Shown: positions 33,598-44,700, counted from the first letter of the stretch. The stretch is DNA of 64,000 nucleotides from Megaleporinus macrocephalus (GCA_021613375.1 CM038716.1:8403991-8467990), one strand, 5' to 3'. Made by a program: numbers and translations. The notes: generated from the sequence alone by a model not told the origin.

Positions 33598-33850
33598 AGA
33601 TGTCTCTGCGGGGGTTGGATCGCTCTCTCATATCAGAAAGCCTCTCAGAGCTTAGGTAATCATAATTTAGCATTCAATTATTAGACTCAATCAGCCAATT
33701 AAAGCTCTACATCAGAGGCCCGTATCAGCCTCGATCTGCCAAAGCGTCACTCTCATTTCAGCTTATCTGATAATGAGCAGAGGAACTTCAAAAGCCATCA
33801 CGCTAACCTGTTCAGAGCGCTGTTTCCAGCAGACACGTGTTCTCACATTA
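33598..33850. promoter_or_regulatory. Candidate conserved non-coding element, best in the window
   Basis: About 250 bp of high-complexity sequence with clustered homeodomain-like cores: TAGGTAATCATAATTTAGCA (about 33653), TTCAATTATTAGACTCAATC (about 33673), AGCCAATTAAAGCTC (about 33692) and TTATCTGATAATGAGCAGAG (about 33763). No open frame and no repeat homology inside the window. Composition is typical of developmental enhancers in vertebrates. The function is inference. Confidence 0.4.
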
Positions 33851-33867
33851 ACTATGGTAGATTTTAG

Positions 33868-35655
33868 AAACTGTAGAACTGTTTACATCACAATACCTAC
33901 ATTTAGAGTTATACATTCAACCTAATGAGAAACTGTAACTCAGTTTGTATCACAATACCTACATTTAGAGTTATACATTCAACCTAATGAGAAACTGTAA
34001 CTCAGTTTATATCACAATACCTACATTTAGAGTTATACATTCAACCTAATGAGAAACTATAACTCAGTTTATATCACAATACCTACATTTAGAGTTATAC
34101 ATTCAACCTAATGAGAAACTGTAGACTCAGTTTATATACAATACCTACATTTAGAGTTATACATTCAACCTAATGAGAAACTGTAACTCAGTTTGTATCA
34201 CAATACCTACATTTAGAGTTATACATTCAACCTAATGAGAAACTATAACTCAGTTTATATCACAATACCTACATTTAGAGTTATACATTCAACCTAATGA
34301 GAAACTGTAGACTCAGTTTATATACAATACCTACATTTAGAGTTATACATTCAACCTAATGAGAAACTGTAACTCAGTTTATATCACAGTACATACATTT
34401 AGAGTTATACATTCAACCTAATGAGAAACTATAACTCAGTTTGTATCACAATACCTACATTTAGAGTTATACATTCAACCTTAATGAGAAAATGTAGACT
34501 CAGTTTATATACAATACCTACATTTAGAGTTATACATTCAAACTAATGAGAAACTATAACTCAGTTTATATCACAATACCTACATTTAGAGTTATACATT
34601 CAACCTAATGAGAAACTGTAGACTCAGTTTATATACAATACCTACATTTAGAGTTATACACTCAACCTAATGAGAAACTGTAGACTCAGTTTATATACAA
34701 TACCTACATTTAGAGTTATACATTCAAACTAATGAGAAACTGTAACTCAGTTTATATACAATACCTACATTTAGAGTTATACATTCAAACTAATGAGAAA
34801 CTGTAACTCAGTTTATATCACAATACCTACATTTAGAGTTATACATTCAACCTAATTAGAAACTGTAGACTCAGTTTATGGCACAATACCTACATTTAGA
34901 GATATACATTCAACCTAATGAGAAACTGTAACTCAGTTCATATACAATTGTAACTCAGTTCATATACAATATTTAGAGTTATACATTCAACCTAATGAGA
35001 AACATGAACTCAGTTTATATACTATACCTACATTTAGAGTTATACATTCAACCTAATGAGAAACTGAAACTTAGTTTATATCACAATACCTACATTTAGA
35101 GTTATACATTTAACCTAATGAGAAATTGTAACTCAGTTTATATCACAGTACCTACATTTAGAGTTATACATTCAACCTAATGAGAAACTGTAACTCAGTT
35201 TGTATCACAATACCTACATTTAGAGTTATACATTCAACCTAATGAGAAACTGTAACTCAGTTTGTATCACAATACCTACATTTAGAGTTATACATTCAAC
35301 CTAATGAGAAACTGTAACTCAGTTTGTATCACAATACCTACATTTAGAGTTATACATTCAACCTAATGAGAAACTTTAGACTCAGTTTATATCACAATAC
35401 CTACATTTAGAGTTATACATTCAACCTAATGAGAAAATGTAGACTCAGTTTATATCACAATACCCACATTTAGAGTTATAAATTCAACCTAATGAGAAAA
35501 TGTAGACTCAGTTTATATCACAATACCCACATTTAGAGTTATACACTCAACCGAATGAGAAAATGTAGACTCAGTTTATATCACAATACCCACATTTAGA
35601 GTTATACACTCAACCTAATGAGAAACTGTAGAATAGTAGAGTTTAAATCACAATA
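33868..35655. repeat. 62-bp minisatellite array, about 28 copies
   Basis: Unit: AACTGTAACTCAGTTTATAT, CACAATACCTACATTTAGAG, TTATACATTCAACCTAATGAGA. GTAGACTCAG/GTAACTCAG and TATCACAATAC/TATACAATAC variants co-segregate in runs, showing duplication of multi-unit blocks. One local 22-bp duplication (GTAACTCAGTTCATATACAA) at about 34928-34970. Confidence 0.96.
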
Positions 35656-36207
35656 GTATAATTATTTATTTTATTACAGGATCAAACTTTGTTCTACAAT
35701 ACAGCAATTCTTCATATTTACAATAATTCAGTTTACCAGCTGTCTCCATCTCTCCTGGAATAACTTATAATTCAAAAGGGAACAGACTGTGTACGCCAGC
35801 CTCTCACAATACAAACCCTCAACACTCTGCATCACATCATCTTCTTCAGATGCTCCTAATGAGAAGGCTGATCTGGAAGCCACTGAGTCCCGAGGAGAGA
35901 AGAGCTGAGTTCTAACTCAGTTCGACAGGATTAGGTACATATCCACTGTGTTTAGTCTCTGAGTGACAGTGTAAACTGGTGGGTTTCAAAGCTTCATTTA
36001 TAAAGACCCCTGAGGAAACGGCACAGAGCTGTAGTCACTCGTTTTCAGCTCGCGTGCACGTGAATCCCAGAGCCCTCACCACTGCTTACAGTTACATAAG
36101 ACTACGAGATAATATGAATTATTAATGTTTTAGGCTACATATGATTTAACGGTTTATTAAAGGACAGCATGACCCCACTGGCTAAGCGCATCAGACCTGC
36201 CCCAGTT
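35656..36207. other. Non-repetitive sequence, no gene recognised
   Basis: Complex DNA with no long frame. It precedes a LINE fragment. Confidence 0.4.
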
Positions 36208-36738
36208 TAAGGTTAAGTATCCTGGGCTCTTGTTCACGAGTGATGGGAAAGAGGGGTCGTGAGATCGGCCAGAGATCAGTCACTGTAGTGGGGAGTTGAA
36301 CCATAATGCTAAGCTCTCTGGTTGGTCTACATTCCCACCCTCACCTAAGGTCATGAGCTTTGGAGTAATGACCGAAAGAACAAGATCACAGATACAAGTG
36401 GTGGAAACTAGCTTTCCTTGCAGGGTGGTAGGCCACACTTATCCATAGGGCTTATCCATTCGGTAGGAGTTTAAAGAAGAGCCACTACTCCTCCACACTG
36501 AAAGGAGCCAGTTCAGGTGCTGCCTCCCATTATAGGTTTACCAGGCACGGCCACCTGGGATGAGGCCCAGAGGTCATCTCAGGACCTGCTGGAGGAATTA
36601 TATCTCCAAGCTGTTCTGATAATAGCTTGGGGTTTCCCAGAATGAGCGGGAAGAAGTTGCATGGGACAAGGCCACCTCGGTCATTCAGCTTTCCCTACTG
36701 CAACCATGGACCTGACTGGACTAAGTGGTATAAGATGA
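36208..36738 (+). pseudogene. Non-LTR retrotransposon (LINE) reverse transcriptase C-terminal remnant
   Basis: Broken plus-strand phrases in the order of a fish LINE ORF2 end: TATCCTGGGCTCTTGTTCAC; LTYGHELW followed by a shifted TERTRSRIQ equivalent (GACCGAAAGAACAAGATCAC); PLLLR-like then ERSQ region (CTCCTCCACACTGAAAGGAG); the DYISQL-like ATTATATCTCCAAGCTGTTC; and an end CCTGACTGGACTAAGTGG resembling the GACCCGGATAAGCGG tail. Many stops and a shuffled middle. Clade not assigned. Confidence 0.7.
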
Positions 36739-36933
36739 AGAAAAAGCAAAAGTATGTGAACCCTTTGAAAATACCTAGTTTTCTGCATTAATTGGTCATA
36801 AAGCAGTGTTCCCCAATAGGCGGCCCATGGGCCTAATACAACCCGCAAGGCTCAAACTGTTGGCCCGCTGACAAACACCTACGCTTGCGTATTTATCTTA
36901 TGACTAAAATAAGAGAGCATAGCAGTATAGCCA

Positions 36934-38117
36934 ATGGCTGACAACTAGGGCTGTGTATTGGCAAGAACCTGACGATACAATACATATTGTGATACAGCGG
37001 TCACAATTCAGTATATCACGATATACTGCGATACTGCAAACAAAGTAATATACTGTGATTTTTCAAATCCTACTGTTAAAACACACCACTATATGAACAG
37101 GTTTGTCAATGCTTACAATAGCATTGCACCCTTGTGCTGCTTGTTAATGTTGGAGTGGAGGTGAAAATGGATTACAACACTGACATCTAGTGGTCAGAGG
37201 TTTAAACAAAAAACACAATGATTCACTGCCTGCCAGGAATCTGGGTATCGATACAGTGCTTTTCAGAGTCGATACAGTATCACCAAACATAATATCCCGA
37301 TATTCTATATTTCCGATATTTTCTTACACCCCTACTGATAACAAACATAGAAAGTTCAGTTCCGTCTGGACCCACGAGTTTAGTTTAACTTTACCAGACC
37401 GTGCCAATGCCAAGCCAGCTTGCTTACTATGCTCTCGAGCTGTAACCGTATGCAAGGTGGATAACATAAAGCGCCACTTCAAAACACGCCACAGCCGTTT
37501 CAATCACAACTTTCCAAAAAAAATCTGAGAGTCGAAGACAAAAGATTGCAAGTTTGATTGCTGCCCACAACCATTGTGTTACTACCATCAAGACAACATC
37601 TACGCAAGAACCACAACAACGGCATCTCTGAACGTATCGTGGAACTTGGCAAAAGCTAAACAACCTTTCATGGAAGCCGCGTTGATAAAGACGTGTGGTG
37701 GACAAAAAACTAAGAAAACTGTTGTAGACTTGTTCAATCGAGTACCATTATCTGGTAACACTGCAGTGAGAAGAGTAGAGGTTCTGCTTGTGTGTCCTGC
37801 TCTCTTGTCTAAAGAAAACCGACTTCATGTCGCTCGCCATTGACACGTCTCGCGATAGAACGGATGTAGAGCAGCAGTCAGTGTTCGTGCGATTTTTTGA
37901 TGAGAAAGCTTTTCGAGAGGAGCTGCTTTGCTTGCTGCCCCCTACTGCTACTCACAGTGTTTCCCTCCACCTACATCTGTGAGACATTTTAATTTTCTTC
38001 AGTGAACATTATCAACAGCCGGGACAGAAACTCTCCAGACTCTCCAGTGCACACCTAGATCAGTGTCTTCACATCGCCACAGTAGAGCACCACCCCAACT
38101 TTAAGCCTCTTGTTTAA
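36934..38117 (+). pseudogene. hAT transposase pseudogene (BED zinc finger), interrupted and internally deleted
   Basis: The apparent original start is ATG at 36934 (MADN); after four codons the MITE intervenes and the frame resumes at 37343 (KHRKFSSVW). A BED-type finger spans 37421-37492: Cys-x2-Cys (PACLLC) and His-x4-His (RHFKTRH). An A8 run near 37515 shifts the frame (SESRRQKIASLIAAH in the next frame). A further shift leads to SLNVSWNLAKAKQPFM (about 37625) and PLSGNTAVRRVE; another gives SLAIDTSRDRTD with the first catalytic Asp (37842-37844), then FVRFFDEKAFREELL. Most of the catalytic core is deleted; the C-terminal dimerisation tail (LSRLSSAHLDQCL) lies at 37983-38117. Inactive. Confidence 0.88.
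36946..37334. mobile_element. 389-bp MITE nested in the hAT transposase start
   Basis: Ends TAGGGCTGTGTATTGGCAAG (36946) and, in reverse, TAGGGGTGTAAGAAAATATC (37334). Flanks CTGACAAC (36938-36945) and CTGATAAC (37335-37342) are an 8-bp target duplication with one mismatch. The interior is rich in ATCGATAC/GTATCGATA-like motifs, as in small hAT-type elements of fish. It lies after the fourth codon of the host transposase. The open frame starting at 37190 begins inside this MITE, so its Met is not the true start. Confidence 0.9.
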
Positions 38118-38567
38118 CCAACTGTTGTCACTTCTCTTATTGGATGGTGAGTAAGATCATGCAGCAGCGGTCGACATACCTAATTAATCACATGCACTAT
38201 AACAACAAAGAAATAATTACTGTACTACCTGCCTTGGAAAATATTATGCGACTAATGAGCTGGCCCTTGTGGCGTTGGTTAAATGCGGCCTTAAAAAACT
38301 TAATTGGGGACCCCTGTCATAAAGCTTGATCACAAAATTATCAATGTTCTTAACCTAATACCACACAAAGAGTTATAATATTTCATGTCTGTACTGGACA
38401 CAAGTAAGCGAACCCTTACACTGATGACTTCAACAAAAACTAATTAGAGTGAAGAGTTAGCAAACCTGGAGTCCAATCAATGAGAGTAGATTGGAGCAAG
38501 GTGTAGAGCTACTTTGATCAAACTTTTTGATTTTGCTATTCATAAGAAGCATCTGCTGATGTGAACC

Positions 38568-38699
38568 ATGCCTCGCAAAAAGAGACCTCCGAAGACCTAT
38601 GATCAAGAACTGCATGAAACTGGAAAGGGTTACGAAGTCATCTCCAAGACTTTATTAACCAGTTCACAGTTAGACAAACTGTGTACCAATGGACCGTGA
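38568..38699 (+). pseudogene. Tc1-like transposase N-terminal fragment
   Basis: Starts MPRKKRPPKTYDQELHETGK and continues GYEVISKTL, the first helix-turn-helix of Tc1-like transposases, then loses similarity and stops after 43 codons. Compared with a normal length near 340 residues, only the DNA-binding start remains. It belongs to the split Tc1-like element. Confidence 0.85.
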
Positions 38700-38834
38700 C
38701 TAATCTCCCATCTGCAAGGATGGATTCATATCCTGATCAGTCAAGAGTGTCTTCCAGAATTAGTCCAGAGAATGCCATGAAAACATTCTCCAGACCGTGA
38801 TGCTGACACTTGTGTGCCACCGTCGTCCAAACTA

Positions 38835-39240
38835 AGACACGTTCATAGTAATGTGACTCGACCGTGTAAAACTAGATGACGGGGCCGAAAAAGCTCCTGC
38901 CAAATCCACCGTGATCCTTCTGACACCCGCCATATTCTCTCCTCCTGCCTCAGCCGTGCTATTTCTTGCAATCCGCGCACACAATCTTGCGTAGTGCAGC
39001 TTTAAACTGAGCAGGCTAAGCAAGAAATCCTGCTTTATGAGACAGAGCCCTGAAGGCTTTTCAGCATGCTGCAATAGTCCGCTCGCTTCCTTCACGACGA
39101 GGGAGTTTGGTGCTTAAGGGTCAATGGGAGAATAAAGAGGAGCCTCAGAGATCAGGTCAAACACCGCGGCTGGACATCGCCGCATCATTACACAGATGCC
39201 GTGGCCGGCAATGGAGCGGAAAAGGACAAGGGTGCAGTCG
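38835..39240. promoter_or_regulatory. Candidate conserved non-coding element
   Basis: High-complexity block without repeat homology: GATGACGGGGCCGAAAAAGC (about 38875), TATTTCTTGCAATCCGCGCA (about 38959), CAATCTTGCGTAGTGCAGCT, GCAAGAAATCCTGCTTTATG, then TCATTACACAGATGCCGTGG. Small frames on both strands (87 and 105 codons) have no domains. Regulatory role is inference. Confidence 0.3.
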
Positions 39241-39538
39241 TTGTTCAGCAGAGCAGACTTTCGTACTCACACAGTCCTCTGTTTTCATTACCACACGTTC
39301 AAACCGCAAAGAAAACACAGGACAGAAACCCACCTGTGAAACATTCACATTTTTCTTCAACACACACACACACACACTCGTTTACACAGCCACGCTGTCC
39401 CAAGGGTTAGTGGGTAATGGGTAGTTTAACCAGCAGAGCCAGACAGGGCACCCAGCCCCATTACTCTTCCCAGGCTTAATGGCATAATCAGTTAACATAG
39501 CGGCAGCCAAAGCTAGCTGAGCTCGAACGCTAAGGAGA
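39241..39538. other. Non-repetitive sequence with short (AC)n
   Basis: (AC)n at 39360-39378. No gene seen. Confidence 0.4.
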
Positions 39539-40155
39539 GCACGCTATTCCATCTGTCTTTCCTGGAATTTTCCGACACCCGATTTAGCATGTCAGGCTAA
39601 AGCTAATTCAGTATTTGCTGGGGCAAAGGTTTCTCAAGGGGGCCATATAGGAAAACACAAACACTTAGTAGAAATCTCCAGCTTACTTCCATTAACCGGC
39701 CACTGTGTTATCGTATTATCTCCACTGACCTTATCGGTCCACTTGGGGTGGAACAGTATATAAGTAAATCAGCAGTTTAGCAATTAGTCAAATTTCCAAT
39801 AATGTATTGAATACAACCAGATTCCAGGTCCTTATGTTATTCAATAAATGACAATAAAAAATACGTTTCAAATACTAGGCCTCATTCCAAAACGTAGACG
39901 CCAGTATTCTAGGCATGAAATGAGGTTTGGAAATGTTTCTATGTGTTCAAATGTATTTTAAGATTAAATTGTACATTCTTTCACACCAAATTGCTAATCA
40001 TGCTAAGTAGAAACAGGATGGTTGCGCATAAACGACAAATAAACGAGTGCAGGCGGATTTGTCAGTGGATTAGTGCTTGGGGTGCTGCCCTAAATGACTA
40101 CATGCAGTAGCAGTAGCGAATCATGACTCTTAAGCCTCGGCCCTCTCCCTCTAGC
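39539..40155. repeat. 0.6-kb direct duplication, copy 1
   Basis: From GCTATTCCATCTGTCTTTCC to AAGCCTCGGCCCTCT. It matches 40457-41040 at an offset of about 917 bp with only scattered substitutions and small indels (copy 1 alone has the TTAGTAGAAATCTCCAGCTT insert near 39665). Both copies carry CCACTTGGGGTGGAACAGTA and TAGGCATGAAATGAGGTTTG. Confidence 0.93.
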
Positions 40156-40456
40156 CCCCTAAAACCACCGTCTGAAAAAAAAATATGTGAAACTCACTAG
40201 CACAGAAAGAGGAACCGCACATCGGCCGATTTTTTATCAAAATATGTGATCGGTGATTGGCCGATATTTCTCCAATTTAGCCGATCCGGAGAGCAGATCA
40301 ATGGCGTCGAAACAAATAAGCTTAATTTCTGTATTTCTAGCTAGCGTTTAGTTGAAACCCCCGCCGGCCAGGTCCTTGCAATTCATATCTGAACCACTAG
40401 GTGGAAATAAATCCTCTTTTATTTTCGACAGACTGACTAAAGCAGTGCGAGAACAG
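40156..40456. mobile_element. Spacer with a MITE-like palindromic repeat
   Basis: CACATCGGCCGATTTTTTAT, then CAAAATATGTGATCGGTGAT, then TGGCCGATATTTCTCC near 40218-40275 is the ATCGGCCGAT-rich end of a dispersed DNA transposon family seen in fish. Limits unknown. Confidence 0.45.
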
Positions 40457-41045
40457 CGTGCTATTCCATCCGTCTTTCCTGGAATTTTCCAACACCCGAT
40501 TTAGCATGTCAGGCTAAAGCTAATTCAGTATTTGCTGGGGCAAAGGTTTTCCAAGGGGGCCATATAGGAAAACACAAACACTCAAAAAACCGGCCACTGT
40601 GTTATCGTATTATCTCCACTGACCTTATCGGTCCACTTGGGGTGGAACAGTATATAAGTAAATCAGCAGTTTAGCAATTAGAGTCACATTTCCAATAATG
40701 TATTGGATACAACCAGATTCCAGGTCCTATGTGGTCTTATGTTATTCAATAAATGACAAAAATAAATACGTTTCAAATACTAGGCCTCATTCCAAAACGT
40801 AGACGGCAGTATTCTAGGCATGAAATGAGGTTTGGAAATTTTTCTATGTGTTCAAATGTATTTTAAGATTGAATGTTCCATTCTTTCACACCAAATTGTT
40901 AACCATGATAACTAGAAACAGGATGGTTGCGCATAAACGACAAATAGACAAGTGGATGTGGGTATGAGTGCTTGGGGTGCTGCCCTGAGTGACTACATGC
41001 AGTAGCAGTAGCGAATCGTGACCCTTAAGCCTCGGCCCTCTAAAT
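40457..41045. repeat. 0.6-kb direct duplication, copy 2
   Basis: Second copy of 39539-40155. Differences include a deletion near 40580, an extra TGTGGTCTTA near 40730 and GAGTCACATTT for GTCAAATTT. The divergence pattern places the duplication before several independent mutations. Confidence 0.93.
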
Positions 41046-41750
41046 CTAAATTGTTTGTTTCTCTTAATAAACTGCAAGTCAAGAAACAAAAAAATGAGAA
41101 GACAGAACCAGCTAGTGGTGGTAGCCTAGCGCCAGTTGGCTGTTTCTCCAGCTAGCGTCGCCACAGCGGGCAGAAATGATCATACAGTTAAGCCCGCCCA
41201 CTTAGAGGGAAGATATGATTGGTCAGTTTTACTGTCATTTGAAATTGATATCATTCTGAATTATAACTGCCTGACCCCCTCTGTACATGAACAGCGGGAC
41301 CACCAATCACCAACATTCTGTGGAGGCATCACAGTCCTTATAGGGGGAGACACAGACTTACACTTAACCCCTCATGCTCCAACACAGATTGAATAGACAC
41401 GTTTGAATAATTTATTTGTCTATATTTTTTAGAATTTGTTTAGATGTTGACTGTCAAACTGTAAGTAGTTCGAATATATATAGAATTTTAGTAGAATATT
41501 TTAGGCCCTCTGAGAGGACGTAGAGGTCCATGATGGTTCCCCACTGTGCAGTAGTGATAGAGTTTGAATGTGCCCATAAATTAATGAGGCTCTAAAAACG
41601 TGAAACAGACGAGTGCGTGTCAAAACAACACTGCAGTCGTGGTCAGGGGTCAGCATTGAGTCAGTGTATGTGATACAGTGTCTGCCTGTCAAGCAGAAAT
41701 TGAGTAGGCATGCACTTTTCCATCTTATTCAATCTCTATGGGAAAGAAAA
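41046..41750. other. Non-repetitive sequence, no gene recognised
   Basis: Small frames only (86 codons plus, 63 codons minus), no domains. AAGCCCGCCCACTTAGAGGG near 41189 may belong to a dispersed fish repeat. Confidence 0.35.
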
Positions 41751-43905
41751 TCATCTTAAGGGTTACTCAGATCTGTCTTGTTAGCAATAGCTATTGTTTG
41801 GCTAACATTAGCAAGCTTATCTGAAGGATCGCTGTTGTCTCTTGTTAGGAATATCATTGGACTAAAGTTAGCTAGCTTGAAATAACTTTAGCTGTTATAA
41901 ACCTGTGGCTATATTATTATATTATCATTTCTCTATATTTTTTGGCTAGTTTATCTTTAGGGTTACTCAGTTCTGTCTTGTTAGCAATAGCTATTGTTTG
42001 ACTTATGTTAGCCGGCTAATCTGAAGGATCACTGTTGTCTCTTGTTAGGAATATCATTGGACTAATGTTAGCTAGCTTGAAATAACTTTAGCTGTCATAA
42101 ACCTGTGGCTAGCTATATTACCATAAGAACCCATTTGTTCTCTATTTTTCTAGCTAGTTTATCTTAAGGGTTACTCAGTTCTGTCTTGTTAGCAATAGCT
42201 ATTGTTTGGCCAACATTAGCAAGCTTATCTGAAGGATTACTCTTGTGTCTTGTTATGAATATCATTGGACTAAAGTTAGTTAGCTTGAAATAACTTTAGC
42301 TGTCATAAACCTGTGGCTATATTACCATAAGAACCCATTTTTTCTCTATAATTTTTATCTAGTTTATCTTAAGGGTCACTCAGTTCTGTCTTCTTAGCAA
42401 TAGCTATTGTTTGGCTAACATTAGCAGGCTTATCTGAAGGATTACTCTTGTCTCTTTTTAGGAATATCATTGAACTAAAGTTAGCTAACTTGAAATAACT
42501 TTACCTGTTATAAACCTGTGGCTAGCTATATTATCATAAGAACCCATTTGTTCTCTATTTTTGGGCTACGATTAGCTAGTTTATCTTAAGGTTTACTCAG
42601 TTGTTAGGAAAAGCAATTGACTAATGTTAGCCGGTTATCTGAAGGATCACTCTGTTGTCTCTTTTTAGGGATTTGTTGAGCTAATGTTAGCTAGCTTGAA
42701 ATAACTTTAGCTGTTATAGACCTGTTGCTAGCTAGATTACTGAACCACTCTGTTCTAATTTACTAGTAATAGCTATTTTTGGACTAATTTTAGCTAGTTT
42801 ATCTTAAGGATTACTCAGTTCTCTCTTGTTAGGAATAGCAGTTGCTAGCTAGCTTATCTGAATGATCACTCTTTTGTCTCTCGCTTGCAACAGCTATAGT
42901 TTGGCTTACATTAGTGAACTTTTTTGAAGGAATACTCTGTTCTGTCTTGTTAGGAATAATGTTGTGCCAATGTTACCTAGCTTAAAATAACTTTAGCTGT
43001 TATAGACTTATCGCTACCCTTACAAAAAAGAAGTTTATTCAAGTGTACCATTAGTTTACTTCTTTTAAACTAAAAGGAAGTCAGTATACTAAACTAAACT
43101 TAAGCATGCTTGGGTTATACTGACAAGTATAGAACAGACTAAGTATATTTGGCCTTTACTTGTACTTAATCTTTTGATTGAGATAGTAGAAATAAGTATT
43201 CTTGCTCCGCACAAAAACACATCCAGTACAATATTTATTTAAAATTTGATTTATAAAGATTTATAAAGATACAAATATGTTTCTTAATCTGAGTGTGTCT
43301 TGTTTATTTTACGTGTGTCCACTGGTGAGTAAGTAAACATTGTTAAGTTCTATTATAAGTAGAAAAAAAACCTTAAACCTAGTCATATACTTTAAAGTAC
43401 AACAATAATATAAGCAGTAAATTATAAGTATTATGTTAAATTCACTTAAAGAAAACTTACAAGCTATTAAACTAACAGTAAAACCTTAAGTTTACTTTTA
43501 GTGTAGTTGCAGTACAAAAGATGTAAACTAGTTTTATACTTGGTTTACTACTTATTCACTTAAAGTGTACTTAAAAGTATACGTTTAAAAACAAGAAAGT
43601 GGGCCAATTTAGTCCCAAGAAGTATTAAAATAGTATATATACACAAGTGTACTACTAGTATAATGATATTAGTATAGTAACTACATAAAGTATACTTAAT
43701 AAAATTAACTTTAAGTATACTTGTTTTCTGTAAGGGTAGCTATCGCTATCTTATTACGAATAGTTATTGTTGGGCTATCGTTAGTGAGCTTATTTTAAGG
43801 AATACTCTGTTTTCTCCTACAAGGAATGGCTGTTGGACTAATGCTAGTTATAGGTTATCTGGAGGTTCACTCTATGATCTTCAGTAGTATTGGCTGTTGT
43901 AGGGT
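41751..43905. repeat. Approximately 205-bp tandem repeat, split by a transposon
   Basis: Units start TTATCTTAAGGGTTACTCAG, with TTAGCAATAGCTATTGTTTG near 41781, 41981, 42189 and 42394 (spacing 200-208 bp), then GGAATATCATTGGACTAA, GTTAGCTAGCTTGAAATAAC, TTTAGCTGT. About seven units, diverging toward the right. The array stops at 43016 and continues at 43737 after the inserted element. Confidence 0.9.
43017..43736. mobile_element. 720-bp TA-flanked non-autonomous transposon inside the 205-bp array
   Basis: Begins CCCTTACAAAAAAGAAGTTT and ends, in reverse, CCCTTACAGAAAACAAGTAT. TA at 43015-43016 and 43737-43738 is the target duplication. Removing the element and one TA restores GCTAGCTAT, which equals the uninterrupted unit (GGCTAGCTATATTA at about 42110). 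The interior repeats AAGTATACTT/AGTGTACTT motifs. No coding sequence. TA target suggests Tc1/mariner-type mobilisation. Confidence 0.88.
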
Positions 43906-44458
43906 TAAAACCAGCCTCCCAGTCCCTAGAGCGACTATTCCTATTCCAGGAATTCCCAGCACAGTGACTCTACCTGCGCAGCCTTTCCAGCTATTTCGAT
44001 TTTATTTGGTGTAGCATTTGGTAAACGTATGTGTGTCACGTATACGCTGCTCAAAATTTACCCCAACTTAAAACACCCTCCCACCTCCTGCCTGCATGAC
44101 AGAAGGAAAAAAACAGGGAGGGGAAGGTAAAGAGCAGCCGACACGGATGCGAGTGGAGGAGAGGGAACATCAGAAGAGAGAGAAGAAAAGAGGAGAAGGG
44201 GTGAGAAGAGAAGCACTATTCTGTCTGAGTGTATCAGACGGAGTCGTGGCATAGGTTCCAACGACGGAGCCGCCAATCAAATCGAGCCGCCGTATCAGCC
44301 TTTAGCAGCCTCGCTCTTCAAACACACACACAAAATCCCCACGTACGCACACTCACGCAACCTTTCTCCTCCACTCTATAAAAATCTCTCCATTTTTTCC
44401 TCCACTCAGACAGAAAAGGCTTGATTTTCCTCCTCTGCCACTCCGAAACTGCGATCAA
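43906..44458. other. Non-repetitive sequence, weak promoter-like features
   Basis: GAGCCGCCAATCAAATCGAG (about 44266) contains a CCAAT-like box and CACTCTATAAAAATC (about 44373) a TATA-like box, with a purine-rich tract at 44100-44215. Spacing of about 100 bp and no downstream open frame make a real core promoter uncertain. No gene called. Confidence 0.3.
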
Positions 44459-44700
44459 TCTCTCTCTCTCTCTCTCTCTCCGGAGAGATTTCACACACAC
44501 TCACATGCTTATCCCTCAGAGCTTCTGCCTCTGCCTCCTCCTCATCACTCCCCCCCACACAAACACATACTCGGTAATCCCCTCTGAGTGGTGGACTGTA
44601 AACTCCGCTAGCTCTTCTTCTAGCTCTCATTCTTTCCTCTCTTTGTCTTTGAGCGTCTCTCTCCCACTTTCTCTCTCTCTCTCTCTCTCTCTCGCTCACT
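44459..44700. repeat. Short (CT)n tracts and CT-rich sequence
   Basis: (CT)n at 44459-44480 and 44670-44692 within pyrimidine-rich DNA. Opposed low-complexity frames (103 and 117 codons) are not credible genes. Confidence 0.85.

Larger units (their letters stand above)
36804..38316 (+). mobile_element. hAT-superfamily transposon with perfect 8-bp TSD
   Basis: Starts CAGTGTTCCCCAATAGGCGG (36804) and ends AATTGGGGACCCCTG (38316); the two ends are imperfect inverted repeats. The 8-bp duplication TCATAAAG sits at 36796-36803 and 38317-38324. Length 1,513 bp including a 389-bp nested MITE. It carries a BED-finger transposase relic, the type related to ZBED/GTF2IRD2-like domesticated genes. It inserted into the Tc1-like element, so it is the younger of the two. 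Confidence 0.92.
36739..38800 (+). mobile_element. Tc1-like transposon split by a hAT insertion
   Basis: The left part (about 36745-36803) reads GCAAAAGTATGTGAACCCTT then TTTTCTGCATTAATTGGTCA, the terminal repeat of a Tc1-like element known in fish. The sequence resumes after the hAT at 38325 (CTTGATCACAAAATTATC), with a second direct repeat ACAAGTAAGCGAACCCTTAC at about 38401, the IR/DR arrangement of this group. The transposase start follows at 38568. The right half is missing or too decayed to delimit; the right end is approximate. Confidence 0.75.

Noticed and set aside
37190..37528. 112-codon frame as an intact small BED-finger protein
   Set aside because: Its first 49 codons lie in the nested MITE; the true start is upstream at 36934 and the frame ends at an A8-run shift.
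44250..44400. CCAAT and TATA boxes as a gene promoter
   Set aside because: Spacing is too wide for a simple core promoter and no downstream exon could be found.
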